Assembly (NCBI GenBank): GCA_003614735.1
Contig: KZ992552.1
Location: 1-31,937, forward strand
Reading direction: 5' to 3'
DNA from: Thamnocephalis sphaerospora
Taxonomy: Eukaryota > Zoopagomycota > Zoopagomycetes > Zoopagales > Sigmoideomycetaceae
Length of the DNA stretch: 31,937 bases
Part shown: in pieces, positions 21,173 to 31,377 of the stretch
How positions within the stretch are numbered: position 1 is the stretch's first letter
How the letters are laid out: each line of letters begins with the position of its first letter
Made by a program: the position numbers and the translations under genes
The notes under the pieces: model-generated
The model's database searches: none
The model's input: only the letters and a program-made list of their open reading frames with translations
Told to the model about the DNA's origin: nothing

Positions 21173-23016
21173 CTTTGCGCAATTGTCTGGTGCTATGGTG
21201 TAGTTGAGGGTGGAACAGTACGCACGAGACAGGGAGTGGAGCAACAACGAAAGATTGGCAGAGAGCGGTGCACCGGCGCAAGCGTGATGGAGTCGCGTGT
21301 TGCGGGAACTGGAACGGCAGGGCGTACCCACGGCGATAAAAGTGGCGTAGTAGTCAAGGCCAAAAAGGTGGAAGCAAGTACAAGGTGGCCACCAGAAAGG
21401 AAGCAGCGCCCCCTTAAAAGGACGACCGCTGGCCAGTTTCGCAGGCGGCCTGCGCGCCTGTCCGCCGTTATGCAGCTCAGCTAGGCGCGCTCCAAGTTGG
21501 CTCGGCCACATAACAGGCGAGTCGGTAGGATTGGCTTTGCGCTCAGCGGACCACGGGACCGTCTCGTCATTCATGATGCCATGCTGTCTAGCCATGAGGC
21601 CACCCCGAGGCGTCGCGCTTGCCTAAAAAGTCGATGCAAACGCTCGCAGTGCGGCCCCGTAGCACTTGCCGCAAATAGCATAAGCAGTCCTTGCCGGTAT
21701 TCATTACCGACTACGACTACGCTGCGCAGCAGCGGACCAGATGCGGCGTGCGTTAGCCTAGTGTAGGGCTGCCCGCAAGACATAAGCAGCAGGCGCACGA
21801 CGCGCATTGGCCGCCTACGCGATCTCATTGCAGTAAAGCGCTAATTTAGCTAGTCAGTGCTAATGCACGCGCCTGTCCGGCCGTAATCCTTGACAACGCG
21901 GTATTGCGCACCAATGGTCATAGCATGGATATCAAATTTGTGCCTGAAGAGCGTAGTCAGACGCTGCAGACATACTTTCCGTGCATCAGCGATATTCCTG
22001 GCTAGCCAGCAGTAGGGTGTGCACTGGTGAGAAAAGCATGGCATGGTCGAGGCTTGAGTGCGCCAACAGTCGGCCTGCACGTCAGTAGAGTGAATGTCCG
22101 TGGAAGACGATTCCGCTTACCAAACTTCAAGATCTGGTTCTGAGATGCATCCATGATATTCAGGGGTTCAATCATGCATAGCAGCACGCATCATGCTGCT
22201 CACACTGCTTGACGAGCACAGTGCTACATCTGCAGCATCGCCAATCTTGTGGCGTCATGTTGAACGTAGCCATACGCCAACGTTACAGTAATGTTGGTCT
22301 GCAAGTTGCATGTGGCCCAGCGAGGCAGATGTATGGCTACTTTGAAAAGCAGCTGCGATGGCCCGTGTGTCTAGCAGTAATATTATTTTCCGACTCGAAT
22401 AGTAGTGCGCACTTGTGTGCCAGCAGCAGCGGACAGTATTTAGACGAAATCACTAAAGCCGTTGCGATATCACGATACGCTTATCACAGCACCTTGCCAT
22501 ACGATTGTGTTTGCTCTGCGCCATTGATCCTCGGCAGAGATCGCAGCGAGCACGCGTGGTGTGCATAAACGCGTGGCGTACATGCACATGTACACGCGTA
22601 TGCAGAGTGAATGGATGGTTATTAGCGCGCGCGCAAACGTGCAAATGCAACCTAGAGCTTGTCGCTATTGGTATTGCGCACGATACCTATGCCAGATGAA
22701 CATCAAACATTCACACCGTGTTGCGACAGTGTACAATGTCTTGTCTGTCAGCATGCAAACACATAAACATGCGTTGCTAAATATAGCCACCCCACCGGCA
22801 AATAGTGGCTTATGCAAGCGAATAAGCCGTGAAGCTGTAACCACGACTTTAAGCGTTGTTAGACTGTGTATCATCCTATGGCCACAATAGCAGTGTATTG
22901 CAAGAAGAACGAGGAGGAGGAGGAGGTAGTGATGGTGGTAGAGTACACCGTCGCTAATGGCGTCAGACGTAATACAAAACTGTAGCGGGAGCTTGTAACA
23001 AACTATGATGGTGGGG
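21173..23016. other. Unassigned 1.8-kb stretch
   Basis: Lies between the ArfGAP start and the 3' end of receptor 1. Minus-strand open segments look mildly protein-like: from an ATG at 22175 (MIEPLNIMDASQNQILKFG, then a GTAAGC donor), RLLAHSSLDHAMLFSPVHTL near 22000-22075, LTTLFRHKFDIHAMTIGAQY ending at the stop at 21850, and LLMLFAASATGPHCERLHRL near 21590-21690. I could not join them into one frame with good splice sites, and I recognise no family. A GAG trinucleotide run lies at about 22911-22926, in the presumed 3' UTR of receptor 1. Confidence 0.25.
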
Positions 23017-24677
23017 CTATGCGAGCAAATCATGGCCCCGGTAGTGGTACACTTGGCTGCTTGCTCCGTCGTTGGGCTGCATTCCAAGCGTGGAACGCTC
23101 GCCGTATAGATGTGCAGTGGGAATGCGTGATGAAGATTGCGATGCCTGGGTTGCCGTGTCTACCTCTACTGATCGCTGCTGGGCACGCGTAGGATGTACG
23201 TAGTGCCCGGATTCAAGCGCAGAGGACGGCGACTCCAGTATACTGGTGGGCTTGGCACCGACGCGAGTACCGCTGGCCGCAGTCGCCTGGCGTTCTAGGT
23301 CGCTGCCTGCGCCAGTGGATCCAGTGGCCATGCGACCAACACTAAGGCATGCGCGTGGCGGCTTGGTGGACACAAGATCGATGCTGGATGCCGGTATGCC
23401 AGGGGTGGACCGCTGTGCTGACACATACGTGTGCAGTGGGATGGACTGATCATCGGCAAAGCTGCCGGTGCCGAGCGCCGTCGCCTTGCTAGGACTGAGC
23501 GGCACTGCATTCGTGCGTGTCAAGTGGGTGGTGTCTTCCTTTCGGTCACGCGTCGACACAATGCCGCTGATCCATGCAATGTAAAAGTAGATAATGGAGT
23601 TGAATATGCCGTTGGCTGTAGGGAGCGTTGCGTGCAAAAGATAAAGGGCAAACACTTGGTCATTTGGGCGTAGATAGGTGTACAGGCGATTGATGGAAGG
23701 CGCCGTCCTGCAAACACAGCGTCAGCACAGCAAAGATCAGCTAACGATAGACGACCGCCCTCCTTACCAAGTCAGCAAAAATGCCGCCAAATAGAGCGAA
23801 ACATTCTTTGCATAGGTAAGTGTAAAGTTGTTTAGACCGGTACGGCTGCCGAATCTATTGCGCAGCGGAGGTTTAGCTGCGGTCATGAGCCTCTTTCAGG
23901 CTGGCAGCGCACACTTACAGCGATGCTTGCTTGAAATGCTTCCATAGAATGCGGCCGACGAGCGCGTAGACGGTGGCGTTGAAGATGAAAACAAGCCAAA
24001 GCGGCAGATAAAAGACGTAGAGCTGATAGTTGACCCACGGTTGCGAAATCCAGCACCAAAGGCTGCTGTCGCCATAAAAACGATTCCCTTGGGCGTCCCG
24101 AAGGCCCAGCGGTACCAGGCCGACCGACAGCGCAACCAGGGCGCATACAGGAGCGTACACGCGATAGTGCAACCGGTTAACCTGCTCCACGGCACGCTGA
24201 AAGAAGATGATGAGCATCAGGTCCAGGGCGATGAAACTGGTCCACATGATGGAGGAGATGTCGCCAACTTGCTCCAAAGCGCCCTGTAGCTGACACAGAA
24301 CGCTATCTACGCCAGCGGCAGGTCCCTTACTGCACACGCGTGGTCGTTTCAGGTGGATGAGCATGACGCACGAAAGATGAGCACGAGGCTAGGATGACGT
24401 ACCGGCCAATAACATATCCGGACATGGAGATGAGCTCAGATATAGCCATCATGAAGACTAGGTCTGACACTGAAGTGTGAAATCGGCGCCATTTCAAATA
24501 GGTCTACGCAGTGGCATGGTCGGGAAGCAAGGCCTTGGTCAGTAGTCGCTCCGGGCGCTACACAGCAGCAGTTAAACCTACCACGATCGTAATAATGGCG
24601 CAAATGATACTTAGCGAACTGGCGACAGTCGTTCCAATGCTGATGGCCTGCCATTGCTCTTCTGTCAAGCGGCTCAT
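23017..24677 (-). CDS. cAMP-receptor-like GPCR 1 (five exons)
   Basis: Seven-helix receptor of the Dictyostelium cAMP-receptor-like class. Exons 24582-24677, 24403-24503, 23919-24329, 23768-23854 and 23017-23707 keep one frame and give 461 residues. Predicted helices: about 11-32, 44-65, 89-109, 122-141, 164-190, 220-244 and 251-277. Family marks include VGDISSIMWTSFIALDLML in helix 3, a Cys at about 78 that can pair with the WCW Cys at about 158, LYVFYLPLWLVFIFN in helix 5, TYAKNVSLYLAAFLLTW in helix 6 and IIYFYIAW in helix 7. The cytoplasmic tail of about 185 residues is rich in Ser and Thr and likely phosphorylated. It should couple to a heterotrimeric G protein at the plasma membrane; the ligand is unknown. 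A paralogue without introns lies at 26420-27766. Confidence 0.9.
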
Positions 24678-24794
24678 GGTACGTGTAACGACAATAGCAG
24701 TGCGCTAGGCACGTAGCAAGACAAAATTAGCGTGGGTTAAAGGGAATAAGGCGAGCGTTTGGTGGTGACGAAACGGCACGGGAGCCGGTAATAG

Positions 24795-24812
24795 CGTGTG
24801 TGTGTGTGTGTG
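24795..24812. repeat. (GT)n microsatellite
   Basis: GT dinucleotide run about 120 bases upstream of the start of receptor 1. Confidence 0.9.
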
Positions 24813-26029
24813 GATAGGCGGCGGCGGAGCGACAGAGGAATGCAACGAAGGTGGCGTCGCAGAACTATTTCAAACGGCCACGACCATGCAGCATGTCGCC
24901 GGCTTTAAAATGCGCTCAGCGGAGGTGATCATGAGCACCCGGCTTCAAACGAGCGCGACGACTGGAAAAGGAACCGTCGCATGCCTTCAAGGGCTGTCGT
25001 ATAATGACCACGCCGCCGATTGGCATACGCTAGTACTCACCGCTCAATAGCAAGGGCCTTGATTGGGTAACGTCGGTACAAAGCTTAAGGTAGCGCCGTG
25101 CTCGGACAACAATAGCAAGCATGCGTGAAAGGGGAGGGTGGCAGTGGCGTACGAATTTACCAAATCAAACCAGTAATGCGCAGAAGGTTGCACACCGCAT
25201 GCGGGAAACCGTAAAGCTGGTTGACCAAGAAAGCGCAGCACCCGACGGTGTGATAGGCCGTTAGCGACGATGCATATGGTAGGTGCGTATCAGCTGGCGA
25301 GGACGGTGTAGCGGACCCGTGCGCAGGGTGTAAGGCGTGTGCCGGCGGAGCTCCGGTAGGCTGAGCGCGACCGTCTTATAGCTCACCTGCCGCCAGGGCG
25401 TGTCACCTGTGCTTGGGCTTGCTGGCGCTCGGCGGAGACGACGCCGGCTGCATCAGCACCCTTGGTCTCACGCGGAAACAGCGGAGACATCTAGGAAGGG
25501 TTACACGGTAACGCGTCCGACGGCGCAGAATAGAGACGACCGTTCCTGGCTAGTGCGGGAGCAAGTGGTGGGCAGCATAATGCGGCAGCGTGTGGAGTGG
25601 CGCACGGAATTGCGGCACTTGTCGTTTGCAGCTTCATTTCCTGCCCCATCCAGGTCATTGTGCCCAATGTGAACCGCAAGCATGAATCCATGGAGCGCGT
25701 TTATGCTTGATGCCGACCGCGGGCTGGCCTTGCGGCTGCCATGTTGGTGTGGCATGTGCATCGCTGGTGCCATGCATGCCACGGTTGATCACCTGATAGT
25801 TGCGCTGTTTCACTTGGGCGCACACATGTACCGCCGTACACCATCAACCAAGCACTGTTTCCGGCTGCGCAAAAGGGCCATACGCCTCGTCCGTACGACA
25901 TTGAACCGTACTGCACATTTGACACGCGGTATTGCCCAGTCGCTGCACCATTTACCGAGTTTTTTGACGTGATCGTGCTCATTACCGCTAAACAAAGTAC
26001 CATGACGGGTGGCCTGTGACCCACCATGC

Positions 26030-26051
26030 CACACACACACACACACACACA
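26030..26051. repeat. (CA)n microsatellite
   Basis: CA dinucleotide run downstream of the receptor 2 stop; about eleven units. Confidence 0.9.
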
Positions 26052-26419
26052 TGGACCCTTGGGCTAAATGAATAAAGCTAGTGTAGAGATGAAGAATGCT
26101 ATCAAGTACATTACATGCGTATGCACATGTATAGAGCGTGTATCGACGTACACGTGCCAGTGTGGCGAGAGAGAAAGATGCGGGCGCGCAGAGTAGACTA
26201 GAGCACACATACAAGAACCAGCGCGCGCAGCGTGTGTCTATCTACATAGATACGGATAATGATAGGTGCTCGTCCGGTCAAACGGACGCGGAGATGCTGG
26301 TCTGCACGAGCATGCGACAGTGGCGAATCGAATACAGAGTGGAAAAAGGGCACGGCAGCACTAGATGCCGGCCGAGCGCATGCAGATGACGTATCTGCAC
26401 GCCATGCATCTGCCGAGTG

Positions 26420-27766
26420 TTACCAGCGGCGTGCCAGGTCGGCAGCGGTACTTTCGTTGCTATCGATATCAGCCTCGAAATAGGCGCGCGGTATGGGCGG
26501 TCCGAATCTACGCGACGAGTCGCTGCGGTCGCCGTGGCTGTCGGTGCGCCGCGAAAAGTTTCGCTGCTGCTGATGATAGGGGTCGGCCGCCTCGGACCCT
26601 CGGTTACTAGGTCGGGCGCCGGTGGGAAAAGGTGTGATGACCGTATCGTCGTCGTCGTCCGACGGGCGTGCCTCATGGCTGACGCCGTGCCGATGGCTTT
26701 CGTAGGCCGGGCCAAACGAGGCGGGCGGCCGCCAGCTACTGTCGTCCTGCATCGCTGGACGCGCAGACGATGACGCAGCTAGCCGAGACCCGCCGCCGCC
26801 TATTGCGCGCAGATCCACCTCGCTGGTCGCTCTGCTTCCCGCGTCGGCTATTGCCACCACACCAGCAGCGCCGCCCATTTCCTGCTCGCGTCGCGACGAT
26901 GCTCGAATCTGGAGGTACCAGGACACGTAAAAGTAGACCAGACAGTTGGTCAGACCGCGCGACGGCGTCCCCAAGCTATGCAGCAGCGTGAGAACGTAAG
27001 ACCGCTGGCCCGAAAACACCATCGTGTAGATGCGATTGAGGGTGGCGGGCGTCCAGGTGAACAGAAACGCCAGCAGATAAAGCGAGACGTTTTTGCCAAA
27101 GGTATAGCGGTAGTTGTTGACGTCCTCCATGTCGTTGGTGTCGATAATGTACCGCGCACGTTTCCAGATGAGACGCCCGACGGCCAGGTAGGTGAAAAAG
27201 TTGAAGACAAACACAATCCAGAGTGGAATGTAGAAGAGAATAAGCTGCAGCTGCGGATACACCGATACGACCCAGCACCAGAGATCTGCGTCGCCATAGA
27301 CCCGCGGCTGGCCCGCGGGATGTGCGAATACCGGCACCACTGCCCAGACGATCGGAAACACAAAGCAGATGGCCAGGTGTAAGCGGTTGTAGCGGTGTAA
27401 ATCATCCACGGCACGACCACGAAACATGATCCAAATGAGATTGATGGAAATCATGCATGTCCACAGGATAGACGATATGTCACCCCACTGTTGGCCGACT
27501 GCCTGCAGCTGGCAGAGCGCGCTGTTCTCGCCGCTGCTCGGCCCGAGCCGACCCAGCGCCATGGAGACGGAGGAGATCAGGTCGGCGATGGCCATGTAAA
27601 AGATGATCCGTGCAATAGCCGTACGCATGTGTTTCCAGCGTAGATACGCGGCACACGTCGCCAGCGAACCGACCGCTCCAAGTCCAGCCGAGGCGCTCGT
27701 CACGATGCTCAGCGTGGACCATTGCGAGCTGGTGAATGCGGACGTGCCAACCTGGCTAAAGTCCAT
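26420..27766 (-). CDS. cAMP-receptor-like GPCR 2 (intronless)
   Basis: 448-residue seven-helix receptor in one uninterrupted frame. Predicted helices: about 19-42, 51-71, 98-116, 129-147, 173-198, 225-251 and 258-285. It matches receptor 1 step by step: GDISSILWTCMISINLIW in helix 3, CQLQ at residue 85 and WCW at about 163-165 (disulphide pair), LILFYIPLWIVFVFNFF in helix 5, FGKNVSLYLLAFLFTWTPAT in helix 6, VYFYVSWYLQIR in helix 7. The third loop is longer than in receptor 1 (IIDTNDMEDVNNYRY). The tail of about 160 residues is Gly-, Ser- and Arg-rich with a run of five Asp. It probably couples to a G protein at the plasma membrane; ligand unknown. No intron is needed anywhere, unlike its neighbour, which points to intron loss or a retro-copy. 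Confidence 0.92.
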   Translation of the reverse strand: MDFSQVGTSAFTSSQWSTLSIVTSASAGLGAVGSLATCAAYLRWKHMRTAIARIIFYMAIADLISSVSMALGRLGPSSGENSALCQLQAVGQQWGDISSILWTCMISINLIWIMFRGRAVDDLHRYNRLHLAICFVFPIVWAVVPVFAHPAGQPRVYGDADLWCWVVSVYPQLQLILFYIPLWIVFVFNFFTYLAVGRLIWKRARYIIDTNDMEDVNNYRYTFGKNVSLYLLAFLFTWTPATLNRIYTMVFSGQRSYVLTLLHSLGTPSRGLTNCLVYFYVSWYLQIRASSRREQEMGGAAGVVAIADAGSRATSEVDLRAIGGGGSRLAASSSARPAMQDDSSWRPPASFGPAYESHRHGVSHEARPSDDDDDTVITPFPTGARPSNRGSEAADPYHQQQRNFSRRTDSHGDRSDSSRRFGPPIPRAYFEADIDSNESTAADLARRW

Positions 27767-29217
27767 ACTGGCACAGCGCGCGCGTATTCAGCCACGCCGA
27801 TGATAGCGACAGCGGTGACAGCAGTGAGAGGGAAAGCGAGAGAGAGAGAGAGAGAGATGCGGGCGACGCGTGACAGAAAAGCAGCGAGTGCGCGTGCTAG
27901 TTGAAGTGCAAAAGGGACCGAGCAGAGGACACGCACGAGCAGCGCACCAGGCTGCAAGAATAAAAGGAGGATTAGGCGCTGAAAGCGGTGCAATGCACGC
28001 TGCCGCCGATCACGCGACCGCCAGCACAGCTACAGCAGCAGCCACGATGGCGCGGCAGTGACGACGCGAGCCGTATGCGGCAATCGCGGGTAGAAGCAAA
28101 GGAGAGAAAGGGGCGTGGGGCGGGTAGCGCACGCACCAGCTAGGCCGCAGCGCCAAGCGCGTTGCAGACCAAAGGCAGCCGTGTATGCACGCCTATTTCC
28201 GCGGCACACGGAGATATGAAGTAGAAGGGTGGAACAGGCGTGTGCACGCTTGCGCGGCGACTGGGCAGCGCGCCTGCCTTGACGTGTAATGCCAAGATAA
28301 GGCCAGGTGAACGGGCGCGAGCAGGGATTCAAAATTGCGGAAAGGGGCACACCACCACCAGCTGCGTTGCGTAGAAAAGACGGGCGCGATGCACCGTACT
28401 GGCGAGACAAGTGTGCGTTGCGAACAAGAGAGAGAGAGTACGCAGTTGAAATGGGAAACAGCAGGAATGCGAAAGTGTCAAGACAGCGCACGCACCACGT
28501 TCAAGCAGTGTTCACAAGGCAATGGACCACGCGGCAGTGGGTCCCAATGGGCAGGCGACTGGTGGCAGAGCCGAGTGTTTGAGGAGAGCAAAAACAGACG
28601 GGAGCAGCAAGAACAGGTCGGCGGAAAGTCCGGAAGGCGCGGGCCGTCTCCCACCCGCAAAGAGTGGGCAAACAGCCAGTGGTTCCCAAAGCGATACAAG
28701 TGCGGCGGAGCATAACGTCGGAACAGAGACTACGACGACAAGGAAAAGGACGCCGGCTCGTCACACGAATTGACCCACAGCGTGCGACCAGCAGCGTGCG
28801 TGCCGGAAACGCGCTCACGACCGACACGCCAGACGAGCGCGCCAACTAGCGCTGGCCATCCGCGCTAACGCCGTGTGCTACACTGCGGTGCGCGCGTATC
28901 GATAGCCTTGTCGCACACGTTGTGTCGCTAGCTTGTGTTGCCACGCCGGCGATAGACAGTGCAGGCAGATGATGCGCCGCTGTTGCGAACGAAAACACGC
29001 TGTTACATGATAAGTGGCGACGCCCTTTTTCCATGGCACCTAAAATAGCGCGACGCATGGTAGGCTCAAGTTTGCTATGGGGTGGTGTCCAAATCGGCCA
29101 AGGTCCCACCGGAATGGCAGGTGTCGGCGCGGCCTGCTAAGCAAGTGGCACAGCTTTATTGTGGCGTACAACAACAGCACCTGACGAAACACCTGACACA
29201 GTCGGCACGGCACGTTC
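27767..29217. other. Long intergenic region upstream of receptor 2
   Basis: About 1.45 kb with a GA dinucleotide run at about 27838-27857, some 70 bases before the receptor 2 start, in what should be its promoter or 5' leader. Several overlapping frames of 80-150 residues occur on both strands but have random-looking composition and no splice support. I see no gene. Confidence 0.5.
27838..27857. repeat. (GA)n microsatellite
   Basis: GA dinucleotide run; on the transcribed strand of receptor 2 it reads as a CT-rich tract just upstream of the ATG, a frequent fungal promoter feature. Confidence 0.85.
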
Positions 29218-30246
29218 TCAAAGGTCCTTGAGCAGGTTATCGGCGAGGCTACAGGTAAGACCGGTAGCGTCCGGCTGCGGATGGACAGGACACGCGTTAG
29301 CGGGAATAGGCGCTGGCGATGTGGACGTTTGTTGGACCTACAACACCCACCTCTACATGTAGTTTGACTATCTTGCCATTCTGTGTCGCCCATGGCACGG
29401 CATCAGCATGGCCTGTTTGGGCAAACGCCCGTTCGCACCCTACACCTACCTCCAACAGCATGGCAAAGCGCTTGGAACGAACGCCACCCAGCGCACCTGG
29501 GTATGCAGCCGCCACGTATAAGCGTGGGTGTGTGGTACGCTGCCAACGAGCGCCCTCCCGCTTACCCGATGCATCAAAGCTCAAACCCAGTTTGCTCACA
29601 AACTCTGCGCGCGGATCAGCCAGCAGGATCACCTTGTCGTCTGCGCCCAGCTGATGGGCCCAGGCCTGAGTGACGAAGGCATCATTGACGGTGACGCATG
29701 CAACCTTTTCCACGCCCTTGCGCTTAAACTCGTCGTAGGCACGAATGTATGAGGGCAGATGTGTCTGGTGGTGTGGGTGGATTAGGTGCACAGGTCAATG
29801 TCGGTTGACGACAGTATGACGGACATTCAGTCCACCACCACCACCGCCATACTTACATTGGAGCAGCCGGGAGTAAAGGCACCAGGCACGCCAATGAGCA
29901 CCGCGCGCTTGTACGGCTCGAAAAAGGTGAGCGAGTCGACGGCGTCCGCTGGGCCCTTTTGGCCGTGGAGACGCACGCTCGGCAAGGTGTCGCCGGGTGA
30001 CACTACGGTCCAGCGGACGCGAGACGCGCGGAACGCCCGCACACCCCCCGCATGCTATGCGGCGCATACGTCATGGTAGTCAGCCACGTCGCGATAGAAG
30101 CACCGCGCGCGGGCACACACGGTCCACGCAGCAAAGGTCAAAGGTTAGCCTGGATTCTGAGCCTACAGCGGGTCCATGGCACTTGCCGGTACCGATCGAG
30201 CGACAAGCGTGCGCAGTGGCGAAAAGGCAGCAGCGAGCGAGGTCAT
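29218..30246 (-). CDS. PRDX5/Ahp1-type peroxiredoxin, probably mitochondrial
   Basis: Thiol peroxidase that reduces hydrogen and alkyl peroxides. Confident exons: the 5' core exon ending at 29857, then 29566-29764, 29450-29496, 29351-29380 and 29218-29274; the introns between them keep frame. Motifs: GVPGAFTPGCS with the peroxidatic Cys, THLPSYIRAYDEF, VACVTVNDAFVTQAWA, ILLADPRAEF, ALGGVRSKRFAMLLE, then KIVKLHVE and PDATGLTCSLADNLL, whose Cys fits the resolving position of PRDX5. The start is unresolved: the core exon has no in-frame ATG upstream of the core. An ATG at 30246 opens MTSLAAAFSPLRTLVARSVP, a good mitochondrial presequence, and can be spliced on, but the donor is weak. The enzyme call is firm, the first exon tentative. 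Confidence 0.88.
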
Positions 30247-31377
30247 GCTTATGGCAAACGTTAAACGACGCGTTAGAGTGAAAGTTGTGGACAGCAACGC
30301 GAGCAAAAGCCGAACAAGTGTTTACAGGCGGAATGACTGGCGAGTGGTGGTGGTGTGCGCCAACAAAGGAGCAAAGCTCCCCTGATGCCCCTGTTTGCCG
30401 TATGAAAGGTGGGGCGCATGCTATGATTTGCACCATGCTGTGCCGCTATCCTGCCAAGCTGCAGTGGCGTCTAGCTAGTGCAGATGGCCTTGGCGGAAGC
30501 CAAACATCTGGCACAAGGCGTACGTGGCTGCAGCGTTATGCAGTGCACAGCGACAGGAGTAGCCCGTCCAAGCAGGAGATGCGCTGTGTACAGAACGATG
30601 AGCGGCGCTATTGCAGGCTGTTGGCTTTGGGGACAGGCCCTGTGCCAACTGGACCCAGCCTGGTATCTGCCGATGAGCATGCACCGGTTCACCTATCAGC
30701 AGCATCAAAGCAATGTCACTGGCCGTTGCAAAGTCGCAAAGGGGCGGTCTCGTCGATCCTTGGACCGGTCGCCCTTGCTCTCATCAGCATATGTGACTAC
30801 AACGCAGCTCTTTCATCTCCACAGCTGACACGCGTGTGGCCGCTTGACTATGCAAACTTTGTCGTCATGCACCAGCCGAATAAAGAATATGCGCTTTTTA
30901 CATCTTGGCTTTTGCTCTACGTCGTGCACTCGCGTTCCATCGCTCACGCTTGTTCATCAACTCGGACTGTCCGCAGCGTGCTTTTTCGTGTTTAGGCCGT
31001 TTCGCCCGTAAGATTGTCGAGGCTATTCACGTCTAATGACCGCTAGTGCCGCCTCCTTGACACAGGCTTGCAACAGCGTATGCATCAGCAATCTAGTCGT
31101 CTCTAGCGCCAAAAGGCGCGCCATGTGATGTTCTTGCCCTCAAGTGTCGTCCATGCACTACGGTTTTACGGCTTTACTCGCTCGCGTGATGGTGGGCGCA
31201 TTGCATACGCCATGATATACGTTTGCTTGCCACAATCTAGTAAACGCGTGGAAAGAACGCACTGTGCACAACTGGCTTCAAGTGTCGCTTTTTCGCGTGC
31301 AATCGAGGCATGCGTATCGCCAGACTGACACCGAGCAACGCTTTCTGTGTCATCGCCGACTTTAGGTGCACAATCTG
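30247..31377. other. Intergenic, no supported gene
   Basis: About 1.1 kb between the peroxiredoxin promoter and the 3' end of the hydrolase gene. A plus-strand 236-codon frame (30285-30995) is the longest, but its Trp-, Cys- and His-rich composition looks random and I recognise no motif. No tRNA or repeat was seen. Confidence 0.45.

Larger units (their letters stand above)
24678..26419. other. Intergenic between the two receptor genes
   Basis: About 1.7 kb carrying the promoter of receptor 1 and the 3' UTR of receptor 2. It contains two dinucleotide runs, (GT)n at about 24795-24812 and (CA)n at about 26030-26051. No open frame here looks conserved and no exon chain was found. Confidence 0.55.

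Noticed and set aside
21131-21595. 154-codon minus-strand frame ending in the ArfGAP start exon
   Set aside because: Its last residues are the true first exon of the ArfGAP; the upstream part has Cys/Trp-rich random composition, and the ATG at 21172 fits the AGFG-type N-terminus.
27767-29217. Several overlapping frames of 80-150 codons on both strands
   Set aside because: GC-rich DNA with few stops in all frames; no frame shows protein-like composition or conserved motifs.
30285-30995. 236-codon plus-strand frame
   Set aside because: Composition rich in Trp, Cys and His, no domain or targeting feature, and no splice or codon evidence; kept only as a note in the intergenic entry.
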